NCBI GenBank assembly: GCA_027475525.1
Contig: JAMWFC010000044.1
Location: 300,074 to 364,073 of the forward strand
Direction of reading: 5' to 3'
From: Macrolepiota albuminosa
Taxonomy: Eukaryota; Basidiomycota; Agaricomycetes; Agaricales; Agaricaceae
DNA length: 64,000 bases
Numbering within the stretch: position 1 is the stretch's first letter; every line of letters starts with the position of its first letter. Positions 12,400 to 22,590 of this stretch are shown here, in pieces. The notes beneath the pieces are model-generated. The model made no database searches, had not been told where the DNA came from, and saw only the letters and a list, made by a program, of their open reading frames with translations. Made by a program: the position numbers and the translations under genes.

Positions 12400-12871
12400 C
12401 TATTCTGCCTCGTCTTGAGCAGCCTTTTTCTGTTTCGACAGCTCCTTCATTCGACGGACATAGCTGGAGGTGAGAATTAAAGACTCCGAGAACACCCGAC
12501 GAAAGATCAACGGAAATACGCACTCGTCATATTGGCACCTGTGAGGTAGCAAAAATGAGTTTATGCACAATAAGTCATGCAAGAACCATGGCTCACTTCT
12601 CATACGTATGGCGTTCGTGGTCGCACTCCCATGGCATGTAGAAGTTTTGTTTGCGGCAAACATTAAGTGGTAGGAGAAGACTATTTTGCGGCCGGAGTAG
12701 AATGGAATTATCGAATTGATAGAAAGAGGTCATAAAGAAGAAAATAGCTCAACGTCGAGCATGGCGGCTCAATTGGATAAATAAGACGCACGCGGAACAC
12801 GAATCTCTCCACCCCAGAGGCACTTGGTGTGCCTTCAGGTCGGCTTGTGATGCTGTAGTTGACGAAGGCAT
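12400..12871 (-). CDS. NDUFB7: NADH:ubiquinone oxidoreductase subunit NDUFB7 (B18)
   Basis: Four exons on the minus strand (12871-12792, 12680-12597, 12538-12524, 12463-12400) join to an 80-residue protein; exon 3 is only 15 nt. It carries a twin CX9C arrangement, C25/C35 and C46/C56, as in the CHCH-fold B18 subunit. It also has the family core RDSC, LLPLNVCR, the MPWECDHERHTYEKCQYDD block and the tail YVRRMKELSKQKK. B18 is an accessory subunit on the intermembrane-space face of complex I; twin CX9C proteins are normally imported by the MIA40 pathway and lack a cleavable presequence, consistent with the N-terminus here. It is slightly shorter than most homologues. It shares a 305-bp divergent promoter with PWP2. 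Confidence 0.92.
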
Positions 12872-13176
12872 GATGCAGCAGGCGAACCTCAAGGGAGGGG
12901 TTGAGCAAGCAAGCGAAGTATTCCGAGGATGGTAAGAGCGTGCGCTCAACACCACAAACAGTGAGCAGAGATTTGGCAAAGACAGATAAGAACAAATAAC
13001 TTCGATCGACTAAACTTGGATCTTCTGACTCGCCCTAAGAATATCTTCTTCCTAATCACTCAGCTTACATTGAAGATACTAGTACTGGTGGCTTGAAAAC
13101 TCGAACATACCGGAACTGCGTGGCTCACTTGATATTCTTTCTGGTTGATTGGTCGGCGGGTGCGCTTGTAAAAAAA
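12872..13176. promoter_or_regulatory. Divergent promoter region between NDUFB7 and PWP2
   Basis: The start codons of NDUFB7 (12871, minus) and PWP2 (13177, plus) lie back to back 305 bp apart, so this stretch must hold both promoters and both 5' UTRs. I see no clear TATA box on either strand. Confidence 0.6.
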
Positions 13177-16148
13177 ATGAAGGCGAACTATAAAGTGAGC
13201 CCCTCAAGGAGAAGCTTGAGAAGAGGCTCAATTTTTCGTAGTTCTCCAATCTCTGCGGAACTGTATACCGACAGGGGAACGTTCTATTCACATCCGACGG
13301 GAATTCACTTTTAAGCCCAGTTGGAAATCGTGTGTCTGTCTTTGACCTTGTAAAGTGAGCCCGTCATTCTGTAGGAATGAAATCCAAACGTTTGAAACAT
13401 TTGACAGCAACAAGTCTTTTACCTTCGCGTTTGAAAACAGGAAGAACATTTCTGCGATAGCGCTAAGTCCAGATTCGAACGTCCTGGTAAGCGTGGATCA
13501 AGGTACCCTTCCTTAATGCGAACTTTACTTTTGACTCAACGACTGCAGATGGACGTGCTCTATTGGCCAATTTCAGGCGCGGAGTGGTCCTTCATCATTT
13601 TAACTTCAAAAAGCCTGTGAAAGACATCAAGTTCTCACCTGACGGCAAGTAAGTGAACCTGAGCCATTTATTCTCCAACATTCTAACTTAGATCCTACAA
13701 GATACATAGCTGTAACGCACGATTCACATGTACAGGTTTGGAAGACGCCCAACCACCTTGTCCGCGAGTTCGCGCCCTTTACATTACACCGGACTTACAC
13801 TGGTCATCATGACGAGGTCCTGAGTATCCAATGGTCACCAGACTCCAAGTGTGTTAATTATTGACTCTTTTTCTACACTCATCTATATTCTGGGACCAGA
13901 TGTTTCCTCACGACCTCCCGCGATATGACTGCCCGGCTCTTCACTTTGGACCCTGTCGAAGGCTTTAGGCCAAAAACGTTTGCTGGACACAAAGATTCTG
14001 TCCTCGCAGCGTACTTTTCTTCGGATGGAACCAGTGTAGGTGCAATTTTTTTCAAATGATTTTTTTGTACCGAACTTCCCCAGATTTACACTGTGAGTCG
14101 AGACGGAGCAGTTTTCACGTGGAAAGAAAAGGAACCGGTAATGGACTCAGATAATGATGAGCCAATCCCCTCGACCTCGAGTGAAAATAGCCTCGGCAAC
14201 CGCATTGCCAACACTCGGTGGGGTGTTCACAAACGAAATTACTTTAATCAAACCAACACCAAAGTTGTCTGTACAACATTCCACCCGAGTTCGAATCTCC
14301 TGGTCGTCGGCTTCTCGACGGGTATTTTTGGTCTCTGGGAGATGCCTGCGTTTTCCAATATCCACACCCTGAGCATATCTCAGGAAAAAATTTCTTCGGT
14401 CGCGATTAATCCTTCCGGAGAATGGCTCGCCTTCGGTGCTAAGAAACTGGGCCAGCTCCTTGTCTGGGAATGGCAGTCAGAATCGTACGTGCTGAAGCAA
14501 CAAGGGCACTATTATGACATGAATACTCTCTCTTACGCTCCCGATGGCCAAACAATAGCTACAGGAGGCGATGACGGCAAAGTCAAAGTGTGGTCGACAC
14601 ACTCTGGTTTCTGCTTTGTCACTTTTTCAGAGCATAGTGCCCCCATCTCCGCTGTATCCTTTGCAAAACACGGAAGTATTCTTTTCTCCGCTTCTCTGGA
14701 TGGGACTGTCCGTGCCTACGACCTTATACGATATCGCAATTTCCGAACGTTCACCTCCCCAAATCCTGTGCAATTTTCGTGTTTGGCAGTCGACCCCTCA
14801 GGTGAAGTGGTTGCTGCTGGTTCTACAGATTCTTTCGAGGTCTTCCTATGGTCCGTACAGACTGGAAAGCTTCTCGATGTTCTTGCGGGTCACGAAGGAC
14901 CGGTGTGCTCGCTCGCTTTTTCTCCATCGGGAGCGAATCAGTTGGTTAGCGCTTCATGGGACAAGACAGTTCGTATATGGAGTGTCTTCAATCGATCCCG
15001 TGCTGTTGAGCCACTAAGCCTTACATCAGATGTTCTTGCTCTTGCTTTGCGGCCAGATGGGAATGAACTTGCTGTTTCTACTCTTGACGGCCAAGTTACA
15101 TTTTTTGATATACAAGACAGCAAGCAGACAAATGTTATCAACGGGCGAAAAGATATATCTGGTGGACGAAGAGCCGATGACCGTGTATCTGCGGCTAATA
15201 GCTCATCAGGAAAGGCTTTCAACAGTCTCGCTTACACCGCAGACGGTGGCTGCCTCATTGCCGGCGGAAACAGCAAATATGTGGTTTTATATGACGTGCG
15301 AGAAGGAGAGGGTGTGATGGTCAAGAAGTTCCAGATATCGGAAAATCTCTCACTGGATGGAACGGAAGAATTTTTGGATAGCAGAAAAGTTAATGAAGCG
15401 GGAATCAATACCGATCTTGTTGACACTCGTGGGGACGAAAGCGATCTTGAGGATAGGCTGGACTTAAGCTTGCCAGGAGCAAGTCGGGGAGCCGGTGACA
15501 TGTCGATACGACGTTACAGACAAGAAGCACGTACAAAATGTGTTCGGTTTTCGCCGACAGGTCGCGCATGGGCTGCCGCATCAACAGAAGGACTGCTGAT
15601 ATACTCCCTAGATGAGTCAGTCACTTTCGACCCTTTCGATCTTTCGATCGACCTCACACCACAAACCGTCGTGGAGGTCTTGGCAGCGCAAGACTATCTC
15701 AAAGCATTGGTCATGGCCTTCCGCCTCAGCGAGAAGTCTTTAATCCAACGGGTCTACGAAGCCATTCCTAGCGGAGATATCAGACTTGTCGCACGACAGC
15801 TGCCTTTCATCTATGTCCCTCTACTCCTACGGTTCGTTTCTGAACATCTTGAAAGTACGCCGCACCTCGAGTTCGATTTAGTTTGGATCAACACATTGCT
15901 TATGTCGCACGGGAGAGTTCTGAAAGATAAATCAGGAGAATACGCGAGTGTTTTCAGGGTGGTCCAAAGGGCACTTTCAGATTCTGAACAGTCAGTCTCA
16001 AAGCTGTAAGTAGCCTTGTTTACTGTTTCGTGTCAAACTTTGGTGATTTCTGGTGTCCAGATGTGATGATAATTCATCGGTTTTGACATATTATATCGAC
16101 CAATCGAGGAGGACTCATGATACAGACGTCGAAATGCCCACGGCCTAA
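13177..16148 (+). CDS. PWP2: Periodic tryptophan protein 2 (U3 snoRNP/UTP-B WD-repeat protein)
   Basis: Eight exons: 13177-13194, 13242-13354, 13408-13502, 13549-13648, 13702-13848, 13900-14035, 14084-16005 and 16061-16148. They encode 872 residues. Similarity to yeast Pwp2/Utp1 is evident along the whole length: an N-terminal FSN-GTVYRQGN segment, then SPVGNRVSVFDL, HHFNFK, the ILKQQGH region, SLDGTVRAYDLIRYRNFRTF, the SGHEGP-like and SWDKTVRIWS blades, and DLEDRLDLSLPG. Two WD40 propellers are followed by the C-terminal Utp12-type helical domain (about 640-840, RQLPFIYVPLLLRF). The protein is part of the UTP-B subcomplex of the small-subunit processome in the nucleolus. Compared with yeast (about 920 residues) only the acidic tail is shorter. 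The first exon codes for just six residues, so start choice rests on the conserved MK.....F N-terminus. Confidence 0.96.
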
Positions 16149-16937
16149 ATCTCATTGCCTTTCTGACCCTGCCCTGGCTTCTTAGTTAGCGTGGAATGAG
16201 AAGTGCATATCAAACTAGAATCTAAGACGAGTATCACTCTCTTCTAATCTATTAAAGGCTGAAAGATTGTAGCACCATCAACTCAGGCACAAAAAATAAT
16301 TAATGGCGTGACATTCTTCTTAGGGAAAAAACCATGTAGGAGCAGATAACGAGAGACTTCCGACAAATGTATTCAACTCTGCCTGCAGCGTTGTAACCTA
16401 GATTTGCAATAATACTATGCCTTTTGATCCTTGACTCTACTTACATGGTCAAACTATGTAGGTAACAGCGGGGTACACGAGACTGGTGCCATCAGACTAC
16501 TGGTTTGCTGGTGTATAGACTCCTAGTCTCATTTTTTTTGAATGCTTGACTCGTGAGAAGTATAATTTGATCAGAATGATTCATGGCTTCTATTGACATA
16601 ATTGCAGGGAGGATTCTGGTCTTGAGCAACGGCAGCAGATTGAAAATAATCGATATCATTTCGTGTGATCAAATCATGGCATACACCACCTGGACTCGAG
16701 CACGTCATGAGCGGTGATGTTAACATGGTATTCCGATGCTAATTCCACAGCACCGTATTCGACAGAGAAAATCTTCACAATCCCATATTTGTTATAGCAT
16801 CATTGTGAAAAGAGCAACACGGTGGACCTTACAGAAACTGACCCATGGACTGAGCGCTCTGGATGTACAGCAGGACTCACGTGATCCTACAAATTTCCTC
16901 TGCACGTGTCATAACATGTCGTATATTACCCTCCAGG
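16149..16937. other. Intergenic between PWP2 and the Tse2-like gene
   Basis: It must hold the PWP2 3' UTR and the downstream gene's promoter. I see no coding or repeat structure. The open frame at 16736-17101 overlaps the next gene in another frame and is a shadow. Confidence 0.5.
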
Positions 16938-17636
16938 ATGGTCTTTCGTCTTGTGTTTTCTTCCCTCCCTTCTGTCGGATTAACGCGCAGTTTTGCTACA
17001 AAAGCACCATCACGACCTCTCCTTGGAAGATATACAAACAGGGTCCCTGTCGATCTTGCACGTGTCCAGTCGGGTGTTCATGTCAAGCTGAGAGATTATG
17101 AGGCACAAAAGGAGTTGAAGAGGTTCAGCTATGATCTGAAGTTGCAGAGTGGAAAAGTATTGCCAGCAGATGGGCCCAACTTCATCGGTGCGTCATATGC
17201 CAGTGACTTAGTGCACATGTATGAGCATCCAATGATATAGGACCTAATGGCTGCTCGCTTCGCCCGCCTCTTTCGCCAACTTTTCAAGAGGTAGTGAGAA
17301 ACTTCCGTGGACATAATATCATCATTTCTGTGATTCCAGAAGGTGCTTTTGTGCCTCCCTGCATCTTTACTCTATACATTGAACTTAATATCATTCTCGG
17401 TCAAGGAACACAACTACCCTCTACTCTCCAAATCCTTCATGAGCACTCAGATCACTATTCATTGCAATGTACAAAACCCATGACTCTAAATGGTGCGCGG
17501 CAAATTGCTCATATCCCACATATATATGACAAATTCTACAGAGCTGAATAATGAACTGACTGAATTTATTACTGCCAATTCCAAGACTTTGGACAAGGAA
17601 CAATTCGATGAAGAGTATCCTTTCTCCATAGATTAA
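16938..17636 (+). CDS. Small protein resembling fungal Tse2-like ADP-ribosyltransferase domain family
   Basis: Four exons, 16938-17187, 17241-17342, 17406-17492 and 17542-17636, splice in frame to 177 residues and the model appears intact. The N-terminus (about residues 1-30) is hydrophobic and basic with Ser/Thr but no acids, like a mitochondrial presequence. The body holds a VQSGVHVKL-like strand, a KVLPADGPNF motif split by intron 1, an SPTFQEVVRNF segment and an HEHSDHYSLQ motif. From memory these resemble a fungal family annotated with the Tse2 ADP-ribosyltransferase fold, named after a bacterial type VI effector; many fungi carry such genes and their role is unknown. Whether the catalytic residues are functional cannot be judged here. 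It borders the repeat island, so accessory status is plausible. Confidence 0.6.
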
Positions 17637-17992
17637 GTTATAGGAGAGGTCGCCATCTATTGCACTTTGGCAAAGCCTCGCATTGGGTGTTTTGAGTACT
17701 TGTGGATGACGCGACAAAAAAAAAATTAAAGCTTAAAACTTTAATTTGTATACGGTATGCTGAGCGTTGAGACATTTTCAGTTTAGGTCGGAGATCTGCA
17801 ATCAAAAAGGTGGTGGTAGAATTACTCAGGGAGGTCCATGTCACGAACGACTGGGGCCTGTATTTGGTCGCGTACCAAGGATGCTATGATACTCACATCT
17901 CTCCTCTTCGAGTGCTGGGCGAACCCAATCCTTATATCTACTATTGTCCAGCCAAGGGTAATCTGCATGTGTGAATATAGTTATTCTATTGT
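17637..17992. other. Downstream region, no gene recognised
   Basis: Includes an A-rich run at about 17716-17726 and low-complexity DNA leading into the hairpin element. No supported gene. Confidence 0.45.
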
Positions 17993-18195
17993 CATTGCTG
18001 GCACTAGAACCTGTTTCCATCAGAAAAAGTGACAAAGAAATGTGTCATGCCATTTTCAATGTACATATATCTAAGGGAAAAAGATTTGAGACAATGGAAA
18101 AATGCTTTTTCTAAGGCAAATAGTTGCCAAAGAAATGGCATGACATATTTCTTTATTACTTTCTCTGGTGGAAACAGGTTCTGGCACCAGCAATG
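17993..18195. mobile_element. Long-hairpin MITE-like element
   Basis: A left arm at 17993-18054 and a right arm at 18134-18195 are near-perfect inverted copies over about 62 bp (CATTGCTGGCAC...GTCATGCCATT against its reverse complement), separated by an 80-bp loop. No coding capacity. The structure fits a foldback or MITE; I could not define target-site duplications. Confidence 0.7.
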
Positions 18196-18244
18196 TATTG
18201 TGAAAGGCTGCCTGTATGATTGTTGCTAGAAATTTGGCTGCATT

Positions 18245-18410
18245 TTTAAACACTTCAGAGCATGCCAGAGATTTCTGAAGAAACATCAATTAGAAACAGG
18301 TCAGATGATTTCTAACAATATTTCTCCAGAAACTTTCATTGAAATTTCCTAATTAGACAATTTTTATAAGATTTTCTAGAGAAACACTTGATGAAAGTGC
18401 ACATCTGCAC
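18245..18410. repeat. Degenerate dispersed repeat, copy A
   Basis: Shares runs such as TTTTCTAGAGAAACACTTGATGAAAG and TTCTGAAGAAA...AAACAGGT with the stretch at about 47697-47842, in the same order and orientation, at roughly 70-75 percent identity by eye. Family unknown. Confidence 0.5.
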
Positions 18411-18507
18411 TTATCCATTAAGTTCTTCAACTGTCATCTTATCTCTGAACCTGCAAGCACTAACAGTTGCAAAGAGTAATCATTTTTCAATTCATGTTTG
18501 CTTATAT

Positions 18508-18534
18508 GGAGTTCAACTTCTTATGTTGAACTCC
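18508..18534. repeat. Perfect 10-bp inverted repeat
   Basis: GGAGTTCAAC, a 7-nt loop, then GTTGAACTCC. A related half-copy (GCTGAACTC) occurs near 18589. It lies just outside the LINE 3' end; function unknown. Confidence 0.6.
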
Positions 18535-19649
18535 AGGTAAGCACACTAGTACTATTCTGTCCATACAATACACAATATAACTTCTCATGCTGAACTCTAG
18601 TCCCATGTGAATATTTAAACTGGGATTTCATTGTCACTTGCCTGCATTGACTGTGATCTTCCTCACAAACATCTGAAATGTTTTTTTTTTTTTTTGGAGG
18701 AGCATTACCATTTTTGGTAGCTTTTGGCAACTAACAACTTAGCCCAGCTGGGGTTAGCTCTTTCAACCTGCTATTTGGCAGGTTTTGTCCTGCTTTAAGG
18801 CATCCACCCTGAGGAAATGTGTTAAGCACACTCCTGGTCTGGAGTAGTGTGGGATTCTGTGTTACCTGTTGGGGAGCTGTCTCCCCATGGGGGGTTTTGG
18901 GTCACATATACCTACTAAAACCTCAGCTTGCCCTGGCCAATTCGCTGGCAAGTCACCCTCATACTCTAGCAGGCCTTTCCACATTCCTTCTATCTGTTGT
19001 TGGTTCAGTCTGTGTTTTGTACCTTTGCACCTCCTAGCTAGCTGATGGTCTAGGTCTAGCCTTGCCTTCAGTTTTTTTGTAGGACATCTATAGTGTTTCT
19101 CCCAGTTTGTCCATTGTCTTGATTGCTCATCTTCCTTATCACTCTATTGCATCTTAGTGTCCATATCGTTGTTGCTGCCTCAGTCACAAGGATTCTGTGT
19201 AGCCTTGAATCCCCTTTAATTGTCTTGCCCTCCCTGTTTTTCCAGTGTACTGTTCTGCAGCCAAGTATGCCTCCTATTTCTGTTTTTTTTTTCCAACTTA
19301 TTCCTCTCATATTCCACCAGGTTTCTACTGCTTGCCAGATTTCTCTCTGGCCTGGGGCTTTACATTGGAGTAAGATGTGCTCCATTGAGTCTTCACAATT
19401 ACATACTGAGCATACTGCCCTTTCTTCATATCCAGGGATATTCCTCCAGTAGTTACCCACCTTATATATGCTGTGTGTGGTCTTTCATAGGAATTCCCTT
19501 CCTGTTCTGGTGAAGTCTTTGTGATGCATGAATAGCCATATTCTTTCTTTCGTCAGGACCATGTCAGTTGTCTCTTTTATAGAATGTTGGATTTTTGTGA
19601 TATTCTCTCCTGTCTTCCTCTGCTCTTTTTGGTCATATAATACTCTCAT

Positions 19650-20236
19650 TCAGACACCTTTGTACAGTAGCAATTGCATCATAGTGGTTAGTCTTGCTCC
19701 AAACTTCCATCTGCCAGCACCAAAGGCATCATCTGGTTGGGTAGTTCTCTGAACGTTTGCTCCCTCTTTTGCCAGCTTGTCGGCCTCCTCATTGCCCTCT
19801 TCTCCATTGTGCCCCTTGACCCATTCAAACCCGGTTGGTCCCTTCCTGGCTTCTATGCTTTTCCTTGCCAATCTTATCCTAGGGCCATTTTTTACCCTGA
19901 TCCATCCTATATCATCCCACCTGGCAAAGTGTTTTGTTAGGCCCTCAATGGCATATCTTGAGTCACTCTTTAGGTGTAGGATACCTTCCTTTATTTGGGC
20001 AGCTGCTGTTTGAATTGCATATATCTCTCCTGTCTGGTTTGATTGGACCATTCCAGGTATGTTATTGCTTGTATTTCTCTCATTGTCCATTCTGAACTAT
20101 CTCCACTTCCAGCTTCTGCATCTTCATTGCCATTCTTTGTGCAGGAGCCATCTGTGTATGCCACTGTCAAGTTATGGGGCCTTTCTCCACTCTCTAATTT
20201 GTTTTGTATGTTTGTTACTTCAGTGTCTTCCTTCAT
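19650..20236 (-). pseudogene. LINE RNase H domain, broken
   Basis: Overlapping frames 20236-19991 and 20090-19650 together cover an RNase H fold: the first acidic strand YTDGSCTKNG, SDSRYAIEGL with the catalytic Asp, and the C-terminal GHNGEEGNEEAD motif. A frameshift near 20050-20090 separates them. Confidence 0.8.
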
Positions 20237-20558
20237 GAATACTCAGACAGCATCCTTGATGTTTCTATTTTATTATTTCTGTATTTATTGTTCCATTTTC
20301 TTCATCTTGATCGTGGGATTTTGTCCCCAGCATCCATTCTGGGCTAAGTTTCATTACATGTCTTCCTATAAGCTCTATGCATGCATTGAAGATAATGCAC
20401 CCTCTTGTTACATCCTCTATGCAGTGTCTGCAGCGGCAGAAATTGTTTCTTCGGTGATTTTTGTCGATCAGTCTTATCAGCATCTTACAGGCATCACCCA
20501 CAGTTGATATTCCATGGACTTGTCTGATGTGTTTGTTTCTTTCTGTGTTTTGGTCTTG

Positions 20559-21793
20559 TCATTCATTACTGCTTTTTTCAGGGTGGTGCCACATTGGCAT
20601 TTCCAATTTGGCTTTATCTGACAGCCAGTTGTTCCAAACTTTAACCCTATTTCTTGTTCCTGCCTCCAGCATCTTCTTGATATCCTTGGAAAGTGTTGAT
20701 GTGTTCCTTGTTTTTGCTCTCCATGTTTGTAGGAACACATTTACACCATTCCTCATGTCAGTTATCTTGTCCACTGCTCTCACATTGCATCTAATTAATT
20801 CATCTGCTAGGTATGCCCAGATTGGTCTGTTTTCTCTCCTCTTCATATAATTTTTTAGCCATGATAGATGTATTGCCTCATTCCAGCTTGCAATATTCAG
20901 TAAGTTCCTGCCTGCTTTTTCTATCGGGTCATATAGTGTTTCTACTCTTATAGCTGGGGACATTCTATCCCACATGAAGTTTTTTATTGTTCTCTCCAGG
21001 TTTTCTTTGATTTCCTTCGGCATACCTTGTACTTTTGCCAAGTAGAAAGTTAATCCCCCCACAAACATATTTATTATATGTCTGCAGCCTTTTATTGATG
21101 GGTTGGCTTTACTCCAATGTTTTAGGGTGCTCTCTATTTTCATTATTACTGGGCCCCAGGGATTGCGTTGTTCTATCTTGTTTCCTACCCAGCTGCCTAG
21201 AATCCTTATCATTTTCCCTTCTTCCGTTATTTTATGCTTTCTGGGATTTTGTTACCAACATCCTCTGGATGGACTCTTCTTTTCTCCCCTACCCTCTTTC
21301 TATACGTTTCAGGGCCAATTAGTAGGACTTTGGTCTTTTTTATGTTGAACTTTGCACCTGAGGCTCTGCACCACATATCTAGTATTTCTTTTAGTTTGTC
21401 GAAGCCGTCTTCCTTTGATAAGAAAACTGTTGTATCATCTGCAAATAGTAATGTTACCAATTTTTCTTCCATTCCTTCTATTTTAAACCCTTTTATTTTG
21501 GAGTTCTGCAGAGCTGTAGCCAGTGGTTCTATTGCTACGTTAAATAGTAAGCAGGATAGTGGGTCTCCTTGTCTCACTCTCCTTTCCACTCTAAATGGTT
21601 TGCTATTGACTCCATTTATCATTACTGTTGTCTCGGCACTCTTGTACAGTGTCTTTACTGTGTTTATGAAGTTATTTGGGAGGTTGTATTTTTTCAAAAC
21701 CTTCCAGGGGTAGTCATGCTTTATTTTGTCATATGCTTTTTCTTGGTCCAGAGCAACTATAACTCCTTCCTTGCCTTTCTTCTGTGTAGTCAA
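20559..21793 (-). pseudogene. LINE reverse transcriptase, broken
   Basis: Two open segments, 21793-21227 and 21212-20559, hold the RT palm and thumb. The first includes ALDQEKAYDKI, the RQGDPL motif and FADDTTVF with the catalytic Asp pair intact. A one-base shift near 21800 separates it from an upstream KLMIDYTE-type segment. The upstream fingers domain is missing, so the protein could not be made as written. Confidence 0.85.
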
Positions 21794-21850
21794 TCATTAG
21801 TTTTATTGTCTTAATGCTTAGAGTCACTAAGCTTACAGTCTTCTTATTGC

Positions 21851-22590
21851 TCACTTTGCTGCATGCTCCCTTCAACTTCCAGGCACACTTTGCATTAGTG
21901 CCTTTCCTTTATTGACCACAGCCTTACCACTTTTTACTCATTTATTGACATGTTCTCTGAGACCTGCCCAGAACTCTCTCACACATTCATAGCATGCCCA
22001 ATGCAGATTTCCTGGTTAGTAGCTGAACACCACATCTGCTACTAGCTAACTTTTGAGTGTCATCACCATCATCACATTTAAAACCCATTGCCATGGCTAT
22101 TTGGCCTACCAGATTGGGATATTTTGTAGAAGGTTTTGATTATTATTAAATCATGTAGCAGGCTGTGCAGCCACAGGGCACCCTTAGAACATTATCTGAC
22201 TTGGACTGGAGCGTGAAATGGCTTATAGTCAGGTAATGTGATGTTTGGTGACCTGTCGACTCCTGTCGACTACGTGGTAGGGTATAGTATACAGTTGGAA
22301 GATATGGATCGGATCCGGAGATCTAACATACCTCAGGTCGTTTGTCTACCGACTGAGGTATGTGGTATATAACTTATGGAGATGAATACATGTACTGACT
22401 CATTTCTATTAGTCTCTGTATTCAACACAACGTCATCAGAGTCTGTAATCAATCAATGATTCAACGTACTTGCCATTGATTACTTTCTTTCTTAGCTACT
22501 CGCTAACATTGGTAGGCAACTGAGGCTGACTTCAATTTTCTTCCTCTTGTTCATTAGCATGAGGTACGTCGAGGAAACTTGAAGAAAGAT
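21851..22590. other. Repeat-flanking DNA with LTR-like stretch
   Basis: No coding signal. A segment of about 22157-22436 begins TGTAGCAGG, contains a TATA-like GTATATAAC near 22370 and ends near ATTCAACACA, features compatible with a solo LTR, but no target-site duplication is visible. A perfect 11-bp inverted repeat (ACATACCTCAG / CTGAGGTATGT, 22326-22336 and 22353-22363) sits inside it. Confidence 0.4.

Larger units (their letters stand above)
18681..21850 (-). mobile_element. 5'-truncated LINE-type retrotransposon with RNase H
   Basis: On the minus strand the order is reverse transcriptase (about 21850-20559), a zinc-binding linker, RNase H (about 20180-19750), and a C-terminal Cys/His-rich region (about 19460-19070). 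A T15 run at 18681-18695 represents the poly(A) tail at the 3' end. RT shows the palm motif FADDTTVF and the RQGDPLSCLLF motif; RNase H has AYTDGSCTKNG, LKSDSRYAIEGL and VKGHNGEEGNEEAD. The C-terminal HILLQC segment is a typical zinc-binding RT-associated domain. The frame is broken repeatedly by stops and shifts. No endonuclease domain is present, so the copy is 5' truncated inside the RT N-terminus. LINEs of this type, related to Tad1, are common in fungi. Confidence 0.9.

Noticed and set aside
18736..18900. Short hairpins that might be a structured RNA gene
   Set aside because: They lie inside the 3' region of the LINE next to its poly(A) tail and are better explained as its 3' UTR.
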